DNA of 64,000 nucleotides, taken from Arcobacter iocasae (GTDB lineage: Bacteria > Campylobacterota > Campylobacteria > Campylobacterales > Arcobacteraceae). Below, piece by piece: positions 43,129 to 52,568 of the stretch. The translations under genes were made by a program, and so were the position numbers. How positions within the stretch are numbered: position 1 is the first letter of the stretch; every line of letters starts with the position of its first letter. The notes under the pieces are model-generated. The model worked only from the letters and a program-made list of their open reading frames with translations. It was not told the origin of the DNA and did not search any database. The DNA lies in the NCBI RefSeq assembly GCF_042214795.1, contig NZ_CP090177.1, positions 62,001 to 126,000 on the forward strand, read 5' to 3'.

Positions 43129-45621
43129 TTATTTCGCTATTAAGTCATTTAATAATGAACTTAAGTTGCTATTATTTTTATAATTAGCCTCATCAATGCT
43201 ATTATTTAACTTAGTTTCAATAATTCCTCTATTTGAACTTATTGTTAAATTATATATCCTATTTATTTTTATCTTCTCGTCTAACTTAATATCAATGACC
43301 TCATCACCTTTTAGAGCCAATATATTTATGTTTTCACCTTCTGTAAATTCTAAAGCTAGTATTCCAAGATAGTGTAAATCTAATTTATATTTTTCATCAA
43401 AAGACTTTGCAATTATAGCTTTTATTCCAAGTGATTTTATTCCTTTTATTGACCATTCTATTTGTTCGCCTACACCAAAGTTTTCACCAGCAAATAAGAC
43501 TAAAGGTCTTTGTCTTTGTTTAAATCTTTGAGCTAGCTCGTAAATAGATACTATTTCATCCTTTTCAAAATCTTTTGTATATCCACCCTCTTTCGAAATC
43601 ATTTTATTTTTAAGCCTTACATTATCAAACATTCCCCTTGACATAATTTCAAAGTTTCCACATCTACTCTCAAAAGTATTATAATCAAATGATTTTATAC
43701 CTTTTTGTTCTAAATAATTCCCAGCTTCTGAATATAAAGATATTTGTCCTTTAGGAGAAATATACTCTGTATCTATATTATCTCCTAAAAGTACTAATAT
43801 ACCTGCATTTTCAATTTGGTTATTTTTATTCTCAATATTATTTATAAAATTTGATTGTTTTATGTCTATAGAACTTTCATCCCAATCAAAAGTTTTAGTA
43901 TTAGCTATTTGTATATTTTGCCAAGAGATATCACCTAAAAATATATTTTTGTATATATCTTTATAAAAACTAAAATCTAATTTATTCAAATACTCAATCA
44001 CTAAATCATGCTTTGGCCAAAATTTACAACCATTCACTTCATTAATAATATTACTTTTTATTGTTTGTGTAAATGAATACACAATAACTAAAGAGGGAGA
44101 CATAAGATAACTTGACTTTATTAAAGGATGAATCTTTTCTTTTAGATGCCTATTACCTGAAGATATTGAAACGACATTTAAGTTATATTTTCTAATCTCG
44201 TCTTCTATCCTTTCATCTAATGAATTAGAAGTATTACACTCATAATCAATAATATCAAAACCTAAGTATTCAAAGTACTTCAATAAATCTAATTTTGTTA
44301 AATAACTTTTTACAATGTGAGACTTTATTGTCAATACTTTCTTAATATGCTCATTAGTTTTAACTCCTAACTCATAAGCTTTTTTTGCCACAAGTCCAGC
44401 ATGTATCAATAAATAAGGGTTTGATACCATTGTACAAGTATTAATAGAAGCTAATACAATAGATGTATCTTTTAAAATTATTCCTTCTTTTGTTATAAGT
44501 AGATTATCTAATTCTTTTATTTGTACTTTATTTTCTATATCTTTATAATCAAAAATAATAGGTTCCAACTCACTTAAGTTTATTTCAATTGTCTCATCAA
44601 AAGACAATTCTTTATTTTCAAAAAAAAGCTCTTGCTTTTTTAGATATATTTTAATAAGTTCTGAAAATTCACTACTATTTTTTGTATTACTAAAATATAA
44701 TAGTGTTTTATCCTCTATTGGGAAATAAAAAGAAATCGCACCATATTTAGAAGCCATATTAGATAAGAAAGATCTATCTTCTAGTGTTAACTCAGAAAGT
44801 CCATCTCCAAAGAACTCAACTATTTGATTTTCTATTCCATGTTCTTTTAGTCTAAATTTCAAATATAATACCAAATCAGAAGAAGTAACCCCTTTTCTTA
44901 GTTTTCCTTTGATTTTTACACCTAGAACTTTTGGTAGTTTAAACTCTATAGGATATCCTAACATTGATAATTGGGTATCTATTCCCCCAACAGAATAACT
45001 TAATACTCCTAGTGAGTTTGTAATAGAAGAATTTGAATTTGTACATAACACCGTTTCAGGAAATAAGTAATTTTTTCCATCTTTTTGTTCTAGATGAATA
45101 ATTGTAGATAAATATTCTAAATTTAGTTGGTGACAAATTCCAGACCCTGGTGGGATAACACGAAAATTACTAAAACTATTTTGAGACCATTTTATGAATT
45201 TATATTTTTCTTTATTTTTTTCTATTTGAAGTTGAATATCTTCTTGTGAACAATTGTGCTCTAAATCATAATCAAAAAGTAAATCAACCATAAGCTTGGG
45301 ATTGATTTTATCTATTTTTTCTGACGAATGTTTTACTTTTTCTCTTAATGTTGCCAAATCAATCAAAGAAGGAAGTATTGTAAAGTCTTGGGTAATCATT
45401 CTTGAAGGATAAAAATTAATAATAGAGTTATTTCTAGTTAAAAAAGTATCAATTATATACTCTATTTCTTCATCATTTGATACTTTCCTTAAATTCTCTT
45501 CTAATAAAATTTTCAAGGAAATTGGAAGTTCTTTTAAGCTCTCATATATTGAAAAAACTTTTTTCAAATCATAATAATAGAAAAGCTCATTTTCTATTTC
45601 AAAACTATTAAGAATATTCAT
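43129..45621 (-). CDS. Divergent AcnA/IRP1-like aconitase paralogue, probable pseudoenzyme
   Basis: 830 residues alignable by eye to AcnA/IRP1 along their length: KILLEENLRKV, FYPSRMITQDFTILPSLIDLA, IPPGSGICHQLNLEYL, LGVLSYSVGGIDTQLSMLGYP, SGNRHLKEKIHPLIKSSYLMSP and RCGNFEIMSRGMFDNVRLKN. Active-site motifs are lost: TDSHT is TNSNSS (194-199); of the three cluster cysteines C396 and C462 remain but the CTTC pair is CNTS; and GSSRDW is replaced by GVGEQIEW (716-723). It therefore probably cannot hydrate aconitate. It might bind RNA like apo-IRP1, by analogy only. The fold, frame and length are intact, so it is not a decaying gene. Confidence 0.85.
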   Translation of the reverse strand: MNILNSFEIENELFYYYDLKKVFSIYESLKELPISLKILLEENLRKVSNDEEIEYIIDTFLTRNNSIINFYPSRMITQDFTILPSLIDLATLREKVKHSSEKIDKINPKLMVDLLFDYDLEHNCSQEDIQLQIEKNKEKYKFIKWSQNSFSNFRVIPPGSGICHQLNLEYLSTIIHLEQKDGKNYLFPETVLCTNSNSSITNSLGVLSYSVGGIDTQLSMLGYPIEFKLPKVLGVKIKGKLRKGVTSSDLVLYLKFRLKEHGIENQIVEFFGDGLSELTLEDRSFLSNMASKYGAISFYFPIEDKTLLYFSNTKNSSEFSELIKIYLKKQELFFENKELSFDETIEINLSELEPIIFDYKDIENKVQIKELDNLLITKEGIILKDTSIVLASINTCTMVSNPYLLIHAGLVAKKAYELGVKTNEHIKKVLTIKSHIVKSYLTKLDLLKYFEYLGFDIIDYECNTSNSLDERIEDEIRKYNLNVVSISSGNRHLKEKIHPLIKSSYLMSPSLVIVYSFTQTIKSNIINEVNGCKFWPKHDLVIEYLNKLDFSFYKDIYKNIFLGDISWQNIQIANTKTFDWDESSIDIKQSNFINNIENKNNQIENAGILVLLGDNIDTEYISPKGQISLYSEAGNYLEQKGIKSFDYNTFESRCGNFEIMSRGMFDNVRLKNKMISKEGGYTKDFEKDEIVSIYELAQRFKQRQRPLVLFAGENFGVGEQIEWSIKGIKSLGIKAIIAKSFDEKYKLDLHYLGILALEFTEGENINILALKGDEVIDIKLDEKIKINRIYNLTISSNRGIIETKLNNSIDEANYKNNSNLSSLLNDLIAK

Positions 45622-45683
45622 TCCACTTAACCTTTACAATTAATAATAAGTAAAATACCAAATGATTGTTTAATCTTTTATTA

Positions 45684-45692
45684 TGGTATAAT
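45684..45692 (+). promoter_or_regulatory. Extended -10 promoter box before mscS
   Basis: TGGTATAAT, an extended -10 element, ends 30 bases before the chosen ATG at 45723. A weak TTGTTT lies at 45666-45671, 15 bases from the -10. Confidence 0.5.
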
Positions 45693-45722
45693 GGCTGCTT
45701 TAATTTTTACAATGGATGGCAA

Positions 45723-47645
45723 ATGCACAATACTACAAAATATAATTTATTAAAAATAATTTTACTTTTACTATTATCAACAAACCTCTTTGGAAGTGGT
45801 CTTCTTGTAGCAGATACTGAGGTTAAAAATCAACAAAATGACCAAACTACAAGTAGTGATACACAAACAGATGAAACTAATACTACTAATGAAGTAGACC
45901 CTTATGACTTGGGCTTCATCATCAAACTTATTCAAAATAAAAATTTTAAATTACATACAGATAATCAAATTGGAAAAATTGATGATGAGATGGAAAAAAT
46001 TGTAAAAAATATCAATAAAGAGATTCCTTACACTTTTGATGAAAAAGATTATGAACAAAAAACTAAATTTTTAAATAGTAAAATAAATGTCAACTCTAAA
46101 TATGATAATAACTTGGCAGTATCAAGAGACCTTTTAAAAATAACTATCTTAGAAAATCAAAAGAACTTTGCCCAAACAATTAATTCAATCATTGATGGAA
46201 AAAACTCTTTTAAAGATAAAAAATATTATGTTTCTTTACTTGATGATTCAATAGAAAAATTAACTAATATCGATTTAAGTATCTTTAAAAAAACTGCATC
46301 ACAAGTAAGTGATTTGCATGATACACTTTCTACTGATTTTAAAACTTCTTTAAATACACTAGAATCTCAAATAAAAGCAAACTTACTAGTATTTAATTAT
46401 CTAAAAGCAAATATGAATGAATATAGACCTAGTAATTTTATATTGGATGAATTAAGTTTAAAATATGTAATTAAAAAAATTGATTCTACTAGTTATATAA
46501 AAAATACATCTGAAATATTTGATTATTATTTCCATATTTCAATAGGTAAGATTGTTATTCTTATATTTGTTTTTATTCTATTTTTTATAGCTAATAAAAA
46601 AATATTACCATTTTTTGCAAGTTTATTTAGTAAAAAACTATCAAAAAAAATAAAAGCTTTAAATATCTCTATTATAGATATTGTTCCAAGTAGTTTTAGT
46701 TTTTCTGTTTCTATTCTTATGTATATTTTTGCTTTACAATTATCTCTTTTTCTACTCATAGATAATGCAAGTATAGTAAATAAACTTGTTCCTTGGTTTA
46801 CTACAGTTTATTTAGCACTTTTATCTTATATGTTTTATAGAATACTAACAAATTATATAAATCTTTCATCGGATAAAATATTTAATGACTATCCAAATAT
46901 GAGAAAAGAGATGGTAGACTTTATATTAAGAATTTTAAAAATATTAATATTAATTTGTTTACTTCTATTTTTATTAGTGCAATTAGATTTTGATATTAAA
47001 GCCATTATTGCTTCACTTGGTATTGGGGGTATTGCTGTTGCACTTGCTGCTAAAGATACTCTTAGTAACTTCTTTGGATCATTAAATATTATTACAGACA
47101 ATTCATTTTCTCAAGGAGATTGGATAGAAGCTGGAAATGTTGAAGGAACTGTTGTTGATATTAGAATGAGAACAACAAGAATAAGAACTTTTGCAAATGC
47201 AATGATAACAGTACCCAATGCTCAACTAGCAAATATGTCAATACTTAACTGGTCAAAAAGAGTAATAGGAAGAAGAATCATGATGTCATTAGGTATTACT
47301 TATGGAAGTAAGATGAGTGATATTGAAAATCTTGTTGTTGATATTAGGGAGATGTTACAAGAACATCCTTCAATTGCAAGTTCTAAGTTAAATATTGATA
47401 AAAAACCTTATTTACTAAAAAAAGAAGATTTAATTGGTGTAAAAAATACTACTTTAGTTTATATTGATGAGTATGCATCTAGTTCTATTAATATTTTAGT
47501 ATATTGTTTTAGTAGAAGTCCTGATTGGGAAGATTGGTTAGAAACAAAACAAGATGTTATTGTAAAAATATCACAATTAGTAGCAAAAAATAATTGTTCA
47601 TTTGCTTTCCCTACTCAAACTATACATTTAGAGAAAACAAATTAA
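45723..47645 (+). CDS. Mechanosensitive ion channel, MscS family, with long periplasmic N-domain
   Basis: About 640 residues. A signal peptide (LLKIILLLLLSTNLFGSG) and a periplasmic helical domain (about residues 30-270) precede four to five membrane helices (from about 275). The MscS core follows: pore helix IIASLGIGGIAVALAAKDTLSNFFGS, then NSFSQGDWIEAGNVEGTVVDIRMRTTRIRTFANAMITVPNAQLANM pattern, then the beta and alpha-beta vestibule. It releases solutes under hypo-osmotic shock. ATG at 45723 was chosen over an upstream in-frame TTG at 45666 because it gives a proper signal peptide and lies after the promoter. Confidence 0.9.
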   Translation: MHNTTKYNLLKIILLLLLSTNLFGSGLLVADTEVKNQQNDQTTSSDTQTDETNTTNEVDPYDLGFIIKLIQNKNFKLHTDNQIGKIDDEMEKIVKNINKEIPYTFDEKDYEQKTKFLNSKINVNSKYDNNLAVSRDLLKITILENQKNFAQTINSIIDGKNSFKDKKYYVSLLDDSIEKLTNIDLSIFKKTASQVSDLHDTLSTDFKTSLNTLESQIKANLLVFNYLKANMNEYRPSNFILDELSLKYVIKKIDSTSYIKNTSEIFDYYFHISIGKIVILIFVFILFFIANKKILPFFASLFSKKLSKKIKALNISIIDIVPSSFSFSVSILMYIFALQLSLFLLIDNASIVNKLVPWFTTVYLALLSYMFYRILTNYINLSSDKIFNDYPNMRKEMVDFILRILKILILICLLLFLLVQLDFDIKAIIASLGIGGIAVALAAKDTLSNFFGSLNIITDNSFSQGDWIEAGNVEGTVVDIRMRTTRIRTFANAMITVPNAQLANMSILNWSKRVIGRRIMMSLGITYGSKMSDIENLVVDIREMLQEHPSIASSKLNIDKKPYLLKKEDLIGVKNTTLVYIDEYASSSINILVYCFSRSPDWEDWLETKQDVIVKISQLVAKNNCSFAFPTQTIHLEKTN

Positions 47646-47847
47646 AATTAAATACAAGTAAAAGAATAGTCAATAGTCATTTAGATGGCTCAAAGTAGAA
47701 AATGTAAGTTTCGCTATAAAAATATAACTTGCATTGTTTCTAAATTTATAGTTAAACTTCCAAAAAACAGGTACTAAATATCAGTTTTTTTGATAGAATA
47801 ACTTAAAAATATAGCGTAAATAATTTATAATAAAATGGATAACAATT

Positions 47848-50661
47848 ATGACAGACTCAATAAAAATATATAATGCAAAAGAAAATAACTTAAAAAATAT
47901 AAACCTAGAAATTCCCAAAAATAAACTAATAGTTTTTACAGGTCTTAGTGGTTCTGGGAAATCAACTCTAGCTTTTGATACACTTTATGCAGAAGGTCAA
48001 AGAAGATATATAGAATCACTATCTGCTTATGCTAGACAATTCTTAGATAAAGTTGGAAAGCCTGATGTTGAAAGAATAGAAGGATTAACTCCGGCTATTG
48101 CAATTGACCAAAAAACAACTTCTAAAAATCCAAGATCAACAGTTGGAACAATCACAGAAGTTTATGATTACTTTAGACTTTTATATGCAAGAGTAGGAAC
48201 ACAACATTGTCATAAATGTGGAAAACCTATTTCAAAGATGAGTGCTTCTGATGTAATTGAGCAAGTATTACAATTACCAGATGAGTCAAAAATAGTAATA
48301 CTAGCACCTTTAGTAAATAGAAAAAAAGGTTCATTTGCAGATATGCTCGAAAGCCTACGAGGTAAAGGTTATGTAAGAGCCATAATTGATGGGGTAATGG
48401 TTAGACTTGATGAAGAAGTAGAACTAGAAAAAAATAAAATGCATACTATTAAAGTAGTAATTGATAGGGTTGTTGTAAAAGCTGAAAACAAAGATAGAAT
48501 TGCTCAAGATGTTGAAAAAGGTTTAAAAGAAAGTTTTGGAGAACTAGAAGTTGAAATTATGAATCATGAAGAAGTTGGAACTGAAAAGCATATTCACTAC
48601 TCTGAACATATGGCTTGTTTTGATTGTAAAATCTCTTTTGAACCACTTGAACCATTAACTTTCTCTTTTAACTCACCCAAAGGTGCTTGTCCATCTTGTG
48701 ATGGACTAGGTATTAGATATGCACTTGATATGAAAAAAGTAATCAATGAAAGCCTAAGCATTGATGATGGAGCTATTAGAGTTATCTATGGTTTTAACAA
48801 AGGGTATTACTTTAAGATGTTAAAAGCCCATTGTGAAGCAGCAAAAATTGATACTTCTGTTCCTTTTGATACGCTAGAAGAACATCAAAAAAAATCAATA
48901 CTTCATGGTGGAGTTGAAGATGCTGTGTTTACTTGGAAAAGACATCAACTTACAAGAAAATGGGAAGGTATAGTTAAAATTGCCTATGACATGATAAAAG
49001 ATGAAAAAGATTTAGGCGAATATATGACTGAAAAAGCTTGTAGTGATTGTGGAGGAAATAGATTAAAACCTTCATCTCAAGCAGTAAAAGTTGCTAATAA
49101 AACTATTTCAGAAATTATTACTTTACCAATAGATGATGCTTTTGCTTTTTTTCATGATGATAAAAACTTCAAATATTTTTCAGACCAAAATAGAATGATT
49201 TCAGATCCAATTTTAAAAGAGATAAAAGAGAGAATCTTTTTCTTACATGATGTTGGACTTGGTTACATAACTTTAGGAAGAGATGCAAGAACAATTAGTG
49301 GTGGTGAAGCTCAAAGAATAAGAGTCGCTTCTCAAATTGGTTCTGGACTTACAGGTGTAATGTATGTTTTAGATGAACCTTCAATTGGACTACATGAAAG
49401 AGATACAAATAAACTTATAAAAACACTTAGAGCCTTACAAGAAAAAGGTAACACTGTAATAGTAGTTGAACATGATAAAGAGACTATTGAAGCAGCAGAT
49501 TTTATAGTTGACATTGGACCAAATGCTGGTAAATATGGTGGGGAAATTGTATTTTCTGGAACATTAAAACAGATGATGAAAGCAAAAACTTTAACTGCAC
49601 AATATATGACAGGAAAGAAAAAAATAGATTATGTACATAATAGACCACAAGAAAAATTTATTGAAATTCAAAATGTAACAATAAATAATATTAAAGAACT
49701 TGATGTAAAAATTCCTCTTAAAAATCTATGTGCAATTACAGGTGTAAGTGGAAGTGGAAAATCTTCACTTATTTTACAGACCCTACTTCCAGTTGCAAAA
49801 GAGCTTTTAAATCATGCAAGAAAAGTAAATAAAGTCGATGGTGTTTCTATTGAAGGACTTGAAGATCTTGATAAAGTTATTTATCTTGACCAATCACCAA
49901 TTGGAAGAACACCTAGAAGTAATCCAGCAACTTACACTGGTCTTATGGATGAAATAAGAACACTTTTTTCTAAAACAAAAGAAGCAAGTTTAAGAGGATA
50001 TCAAATAGGAAGATTCTCTTTTAATGTTAAAGGTGGAAGATGTGAGAAGTGTCAAGGTGAAGGTGAAATAAAAATTGAAATGCACTTTTTACCAGACATT
50101 ATGGTTAAATGTGATGAGTGTCATGGAAGAAGATACAATGCACAAACTTTAGAAATCCTTTACAAAGGAAAATCTATATCAGATGTACTTAATATGAGTG
50201 TTGATGAAGCAATTGAATTTTTCAAAAAAGTTCCAAAAATATTTGCTAAATTAGAAACTTTACAAAATGTTGGTTTAGGATATATTACTTTAGGACAAAA
50301 TGCTGTAACACTTTCAGGTGGTGAAGCTCAAAGAATAAAACTAAGTAAAGAATTAAGTAAAAAAGATACAGGAAATACTCTTTATGTACTTGATGAACCA
50401 ACAACAGGATTACACTTTGCAGATGTAGATAGACTTACAAAAGTATTACATCACCTTGTTGATTTAGGAAACTCAGTACTTGTAATCGAACACAATCTTG
50501 ACATTATAAAAAATTCTGATTGGGTTATTGACATGGGACCTGAAGGTGGAAGTAAAGGTGGACAAATAGTTGATATGGGAACACCAGAACAAATAGCAGC
50601 AAATCATAAAAAATCTGGCTCATACACAGGATATTATTTAGATAAAGAACTTAATTCTTGA
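47848..50661 (+). CDS. uvrA: Excinuclease ABC subunit A
   Basis: Damage-recognition ATPase of nucleotide excision repair, 937 residues. Two ABC modules: Walker A GLSGSGKSTLAF (about 33) and GVSGSGKSSLILQ (about 633), signature motifs ISGGEAQRIRVAS and LSGGEAQRIKLSK, Walker B VLDEPSIGLH and VLDEPTTGLH. Zinc sites include CHKCGKPIS, CFDC/CPSC and CEKCQGEGE with CDECHGRRYN. Length and order are normal. A TATAAT-like box lies at 47826-47831. It overlaps the DUF309 gene by four bases. Confidence 0.97.
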   Translation: MTDSIKIYNAKENNLKNINLEIPKNKLIVFTGLSGSGKSTLAFDTLYAEGQRRYIESLSAYARQFLDKVGKPDVERIEGLTPAIAIDQKTTSKNPRSTVGTITEVYDYFRLLYARVGTQHCHKCGKPISKMSASDVIEQVLQLPDESKIVILAPLVNRKKGSFADMLESLRGKGYVRAIIDGVMVRLDEEVELEKNKMHTIKVVIDRVVVKAENKDRIAQDVEKGLKESFGELEVEIMNHEEVGTEKHIHYSEHMACFDCKISFEPLEPLTFSFNSPKGACPSCDGLGIRYALDMKKVINESLSIDDGAIRVIYGFNKGYYFKMLKAHCEAAKIDTSVPFDTLEEHQKKSILHGGVEDAVFTWKRHQLTRKWEGIVKIAYDMIKDEKDLGEYMTEKACSDCGGNRLKPSSQAVKVANKTISEIITLPIDDAFAFFHDDKNFKYFSDQNRMISDPILKEIKERIFFLHDVGLGYITLGRDARTISGGEAQRIRVASQIGSGLTGVMYVLDEPSIGLHERDTNKLIKTLRALQEKGNTVIVVEHDKETIEAADFIVDIGPNAGKYGGEIVFSGTLKQMMKAKTLTAQYMTGKKKIDYVHNRPQEKFIEIQNVTINNIKELDVKIPLKNLCAITGVSGSGKSSLILQTLLPVAKELLNHARKVNKVDGVSIEGLEDLDKVIYLDQSPIGRTPRSNPATYTGLMDEIRTLFSKTKEASLRGYQIGRFSFNVKGGRCEKCQGEGEIKIEMHFLPDIMVKCDECHGRRYNAQTLEILYKGKSISDVLNMSVDEAIEFFKKVPKIFAKLETLQNVGLGYITLGQNAVTLSGGEAQRIKLSKELSKKDTGNTLYVLDEPTTGLHFADVDRLTKVLHHLVDLGNSVLVIEHNLDIIKNSDWVIDMGPEGGSKGGQIVDMGTPEQIAANHKKSGSYTGYYLDKELNS

Positions 50662-50963
50662 GTATAGATGGATTTATAAAAGCGGTTGAAGAAGAGAGAT
50701 TTGTAGAAGCGCATGAACTTTTGGAAGAAGAGTGGCGATACTATAAAAGAATAGAAGAAAAATCTAAAGCAAAAGCAGTTCAAGGTCTTATTAATGGAGC
50801 TACGGCATTGGCTTTGTATAGAAAAAAAAGACCTGATGCATATAAAAGAGTTTGGAGTGTATTTAAAAAATATAATTATCTATTGGACGAATTAGATAGC
50901 AGTGAAAAATATTATGAAGCAAGTAACTTATTAGAATTAAAAAATAATTATATAGTTAACTAG
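50658..50963 (+). CDS. DUF309 family small protein
   Basis: 101 residues, all helical. FVEAHELLEEEWR is the DUF309 hallmark (H-E-x-x-E-x-x-W), and KAVQGLINGATALALYRKKRPDAYKRVWSVFKKY completes the family pattern. Function is not established. The start is TTG at 50658, overlapping the uvrA stop (TTGA), which implies coupled translation. It converges with the next gene and overlaps it by eight bases. Confidence 0.87.
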   Translation: MSIDGFIKAVEEERFVEAHELLEEEWRYYKRIEEKSKAKAVQGLINGATALALYRKKRPDAYKRVWSVFKKYNYLLDELDSSEKYYEASNLLELKNNYIVN

Positions 50964-51312
50964 CTTCATTTTCATTTGAACTTATCATAAATGCTTTTAA
51001 TCTCATCATCTCATCTGTAGGATATTGAGCTTCAAAATCACCCCTTTGTACTTTTACAAAAAAATCTTTTGATTCTTCGTTATAACCAAAACTTAAATTA
51101 GTCAAAGTCACTTCATTATATGTAGAGAAGTCTCCTTTTTTAACTTTATTTGTTTTAACTTCTTCTGCTATTTTATCTTGAACACTTTGAACTTCGTTAG
51201 GTTGTTGGTCATTATCAACTTTTTTACTAGGATTTATTTCATTAATTCTTTCAAACTTTTTAACACTATCCATCTGAAATTCATTCAGTGCAGGTATTGG
51301 TCCAAATTCCAT
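50956..51312 (-). CDS. FlaG-like small protein (tentative)
   Basis: 118 residues. A disordered, polar N-terminal half is followed by LTNLSFGYNEESKDFFVKVQRGDFEAQYPTDEMMRLKAFM pattern, which resembles the FlaG core (F..dee.k..vvkv.......ip.ee.l.l...). FlaG proteins influence filament length in Campylobacter. The DQQPNEVQ stretch and lysine-rich middle are not conserved features I recognise. It has a consensus promoter and a very strong AGGAGG site seven bases before the ATG, so expression is probably high. The next minus-strand gene upstream (52561-53277) may also be flagellum-related. Confidence 0.5.
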   Translation of the reverse strand: MEFGPIPALNEFQMDSVKKFERINEINPSKKVDNDQQPNEVQSVQDKIAEEVKTNKVKKGDFSTYNEVTLTNLSFGYNEESKDFFVKVQRGDFEAQYPTDEMMRLKAFMISSNENEAS

Positions 51313-51352
51313 AATAACCTCCTTTATAAAATTTAACTATTTTCTTACATTT

Positions 51353-51382
51353 ATTATACATCTTTTTAAACATTTTTGTCAA
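51353..51382 (-). promoter_or_regulatory. Consensus sigma-70-type promoter of the FlaG-like gene
   Basis: On the minus strand TTGACA (51382-51377) and TATAAT (51358-51353) are both perfect consensus boxes, with an 18-base spacer. The start codon is 41 bases downstream. It is the best -35/-10 pair I noticed in the window. Confidence 0.75.
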
Positions 51383-51449
51383 ATTTATAGTATTTTTCAA
51401 AAAAATTTGCTATCATACGATGTTAATTATATTAAAAAGGAGCGGTATC

Positions 51450-51515
51450 TTGGAAGATAATTCCCAGAGGAATAACTTAAAATTACAAAACAGTAGGACA
51501 ATATGGAACTTCTAA
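51450..51515 (+). CDS. Possible 21-codon leader ORF overlapping the CNNM/CorC gene
   Basis: TTG at 51450 follows AAGGAG by seven bases, ideal spacing. It opens a frame of 21 codons (MEDNSQRNNLKLQNSRTIWN, then F) ending TAA at 51513-51515, 13 bases inside the next gene's start in another frame. The CorC-type ATG has its own weaker AGGA site. The peptide itself resembles nothing I know; it may be a coupling leader or chance. Confidence 0.35.
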   Translation: MEDNSQRNNLKLQNSRTIWNF

Positions 51516-52564
51516 TATTACTATTTGTTTTAGTTATCGGTGTTTCATTTTTGTGCTCAGTATTAGAGTCAATTATTCTTTCGTTAAATGTTTCTTATAT
51601 TTCTGTTATAGAAAAAGAAAAACCAAAATCTGGTAAACTTCTAAAAAGTCTAAAACAAGATATAGATAAATCAATTGCATCAATTCTAATCTTAAATACT
51701 ATTGCAAACACACTTGGAGCAACTGCTATTGGTGTACAAGCGAATAATGTATTTGGTGGAGAATCATCTTTTGTCATTATTATTTCTATTATTTTGACAT
51801 TCTTAATACTTTTTGTTGCAGAAATTATTCCAAAAACAATTGGAGCAGTTTACTGGAAACAGCTAGCACCTGTTGCAGCACTTATTATTAGATTCTGTAT
51901 TTTTATAACTTATCCAATAATCATAATCACTCAATTTGTTACAAAAAAAATTGCCAATGGTGATTTTTCTAGTGATTCCATTTCAAGGGAAGAATTAATT
52001 CACTCAACTCTTTTAAGTGAAGAAGAAGGTATTATTGGAGATTTAGAGTCTGATATTATTGAAAATACTTTAACACTACATAGTATAAAAGTAAAAGAAA
52101 TTTTAACACCTAGATCTGTAATGTATTCAATTGAGAAAAACACTAAAATAAAAGATATTTTAGATGACAAAAGAACATACAAATTCTCAAGGGTTCCAAT
52201 ATATGATGGAACAATTGACAATGTGGTAGGAATTGTTCTAACTAAAAAAATATTTAAACAAGCAATTAGAGATAGCGAAGTGACAATAGATTCTATTATG
52301 GGACCTGTTTTTGCTTTAAATGAAAATATTCCAGTTTCAAAAGTATTAAATACTTTTATCAAAAAAAGAGAACATATGTTTGTTGTACTCGATAACTATG
52401 ATCAAACAGAAGGTATAGTTACCCTTGAAGATTGTATTGAAACACTACTTGGATTAGAAATCATGGATGAGTCAGACACTATTGCTGATATGAGAAAACT
52501 TGCTTTAACAAAAATGAAAAACAAAAGAAAAGAGCGAGAAAAAAGAAGAGCTAATTTAGCTTAG
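51503..52564 (+). CDS. CNNM/CorC-type membrane protein with CBS domains
   Basis: 353 residues. An N-terminal DUF21 (CNNM) domain with about three to four membrane helices (residues 1-155) contains VLESIILSLNVSYI and LFVAEIIPKTIGAVYWKQLAP, the family signature. Two CBS domains follow (about 190-320: VKEILTPRSVMYSI and FVVLDNYDQTEGIVTLEDCIETLLG). The CorC_HlyC C-terminal domain is missing and replaced by a basic tail. CNNM proteins are linked with magnesium export; that substrate is inferred. Its 3' end overlaps the convergent gene by four bases. Confidence 0.88.
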   Translation: MELLILLFVLVIGVSFLCSVLESIILSLNVSYISVIEKEKPKSGKLLKSLKQDIDKSIASILILNTIANTLGATAIGVQANNVFGGESSFVIIISIILTFLILFVAEIIPKTIGAVYWKQLAPVAALIIRFCIFITYPIIIITQFVTKKIANGDFSSDSISREELIHSTLLSEEEGIIGDLESDIIENTLTLHSIKVKEILTPRSVMYSIEKNTKIKDILDDKRTYKFSRVPIYDGTIDNVVGIVLTKKIFKQAIRDSEVTIDSIMGPVFALNENIPVSKVLNTFIKKREHMFVVLDNYDQTEGIVTLEDCIETLLGLEIMDESDTIADMRKLALTKMKNKRKEREKRRANLA

Positions 52565-52568
52565 CTCT
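52547..52568. terminator. Hairpin across the convergent stops of the CNNM gene and 52561-53277
   Basis: AGAGCTAA (52547-52554) pairs perfectly with TTAGCTCT (52561-52568) around TTTAGC. CTTTTGCTTTTT follows on the plus strand and CTTCTTTTTT on the minus strand, so it can act in both directions. Confidence 0.65.

Noticed and set aside
45666..45722. Upstream TTG start for the MscS-family gene.
   Set aside because: It would place the promoter -10 box inside the gene and put a hydrophilic stretch before the signal peptide; the ATG at 45723 fits better.
47646..47847. Possible RNA gene in the mscS-uvrA spacer.
   Set aside because: No cloverleaf, stable hairpin or conserved RNA motif could be recognised; only a weak TATAAT box near uvrA is visible.
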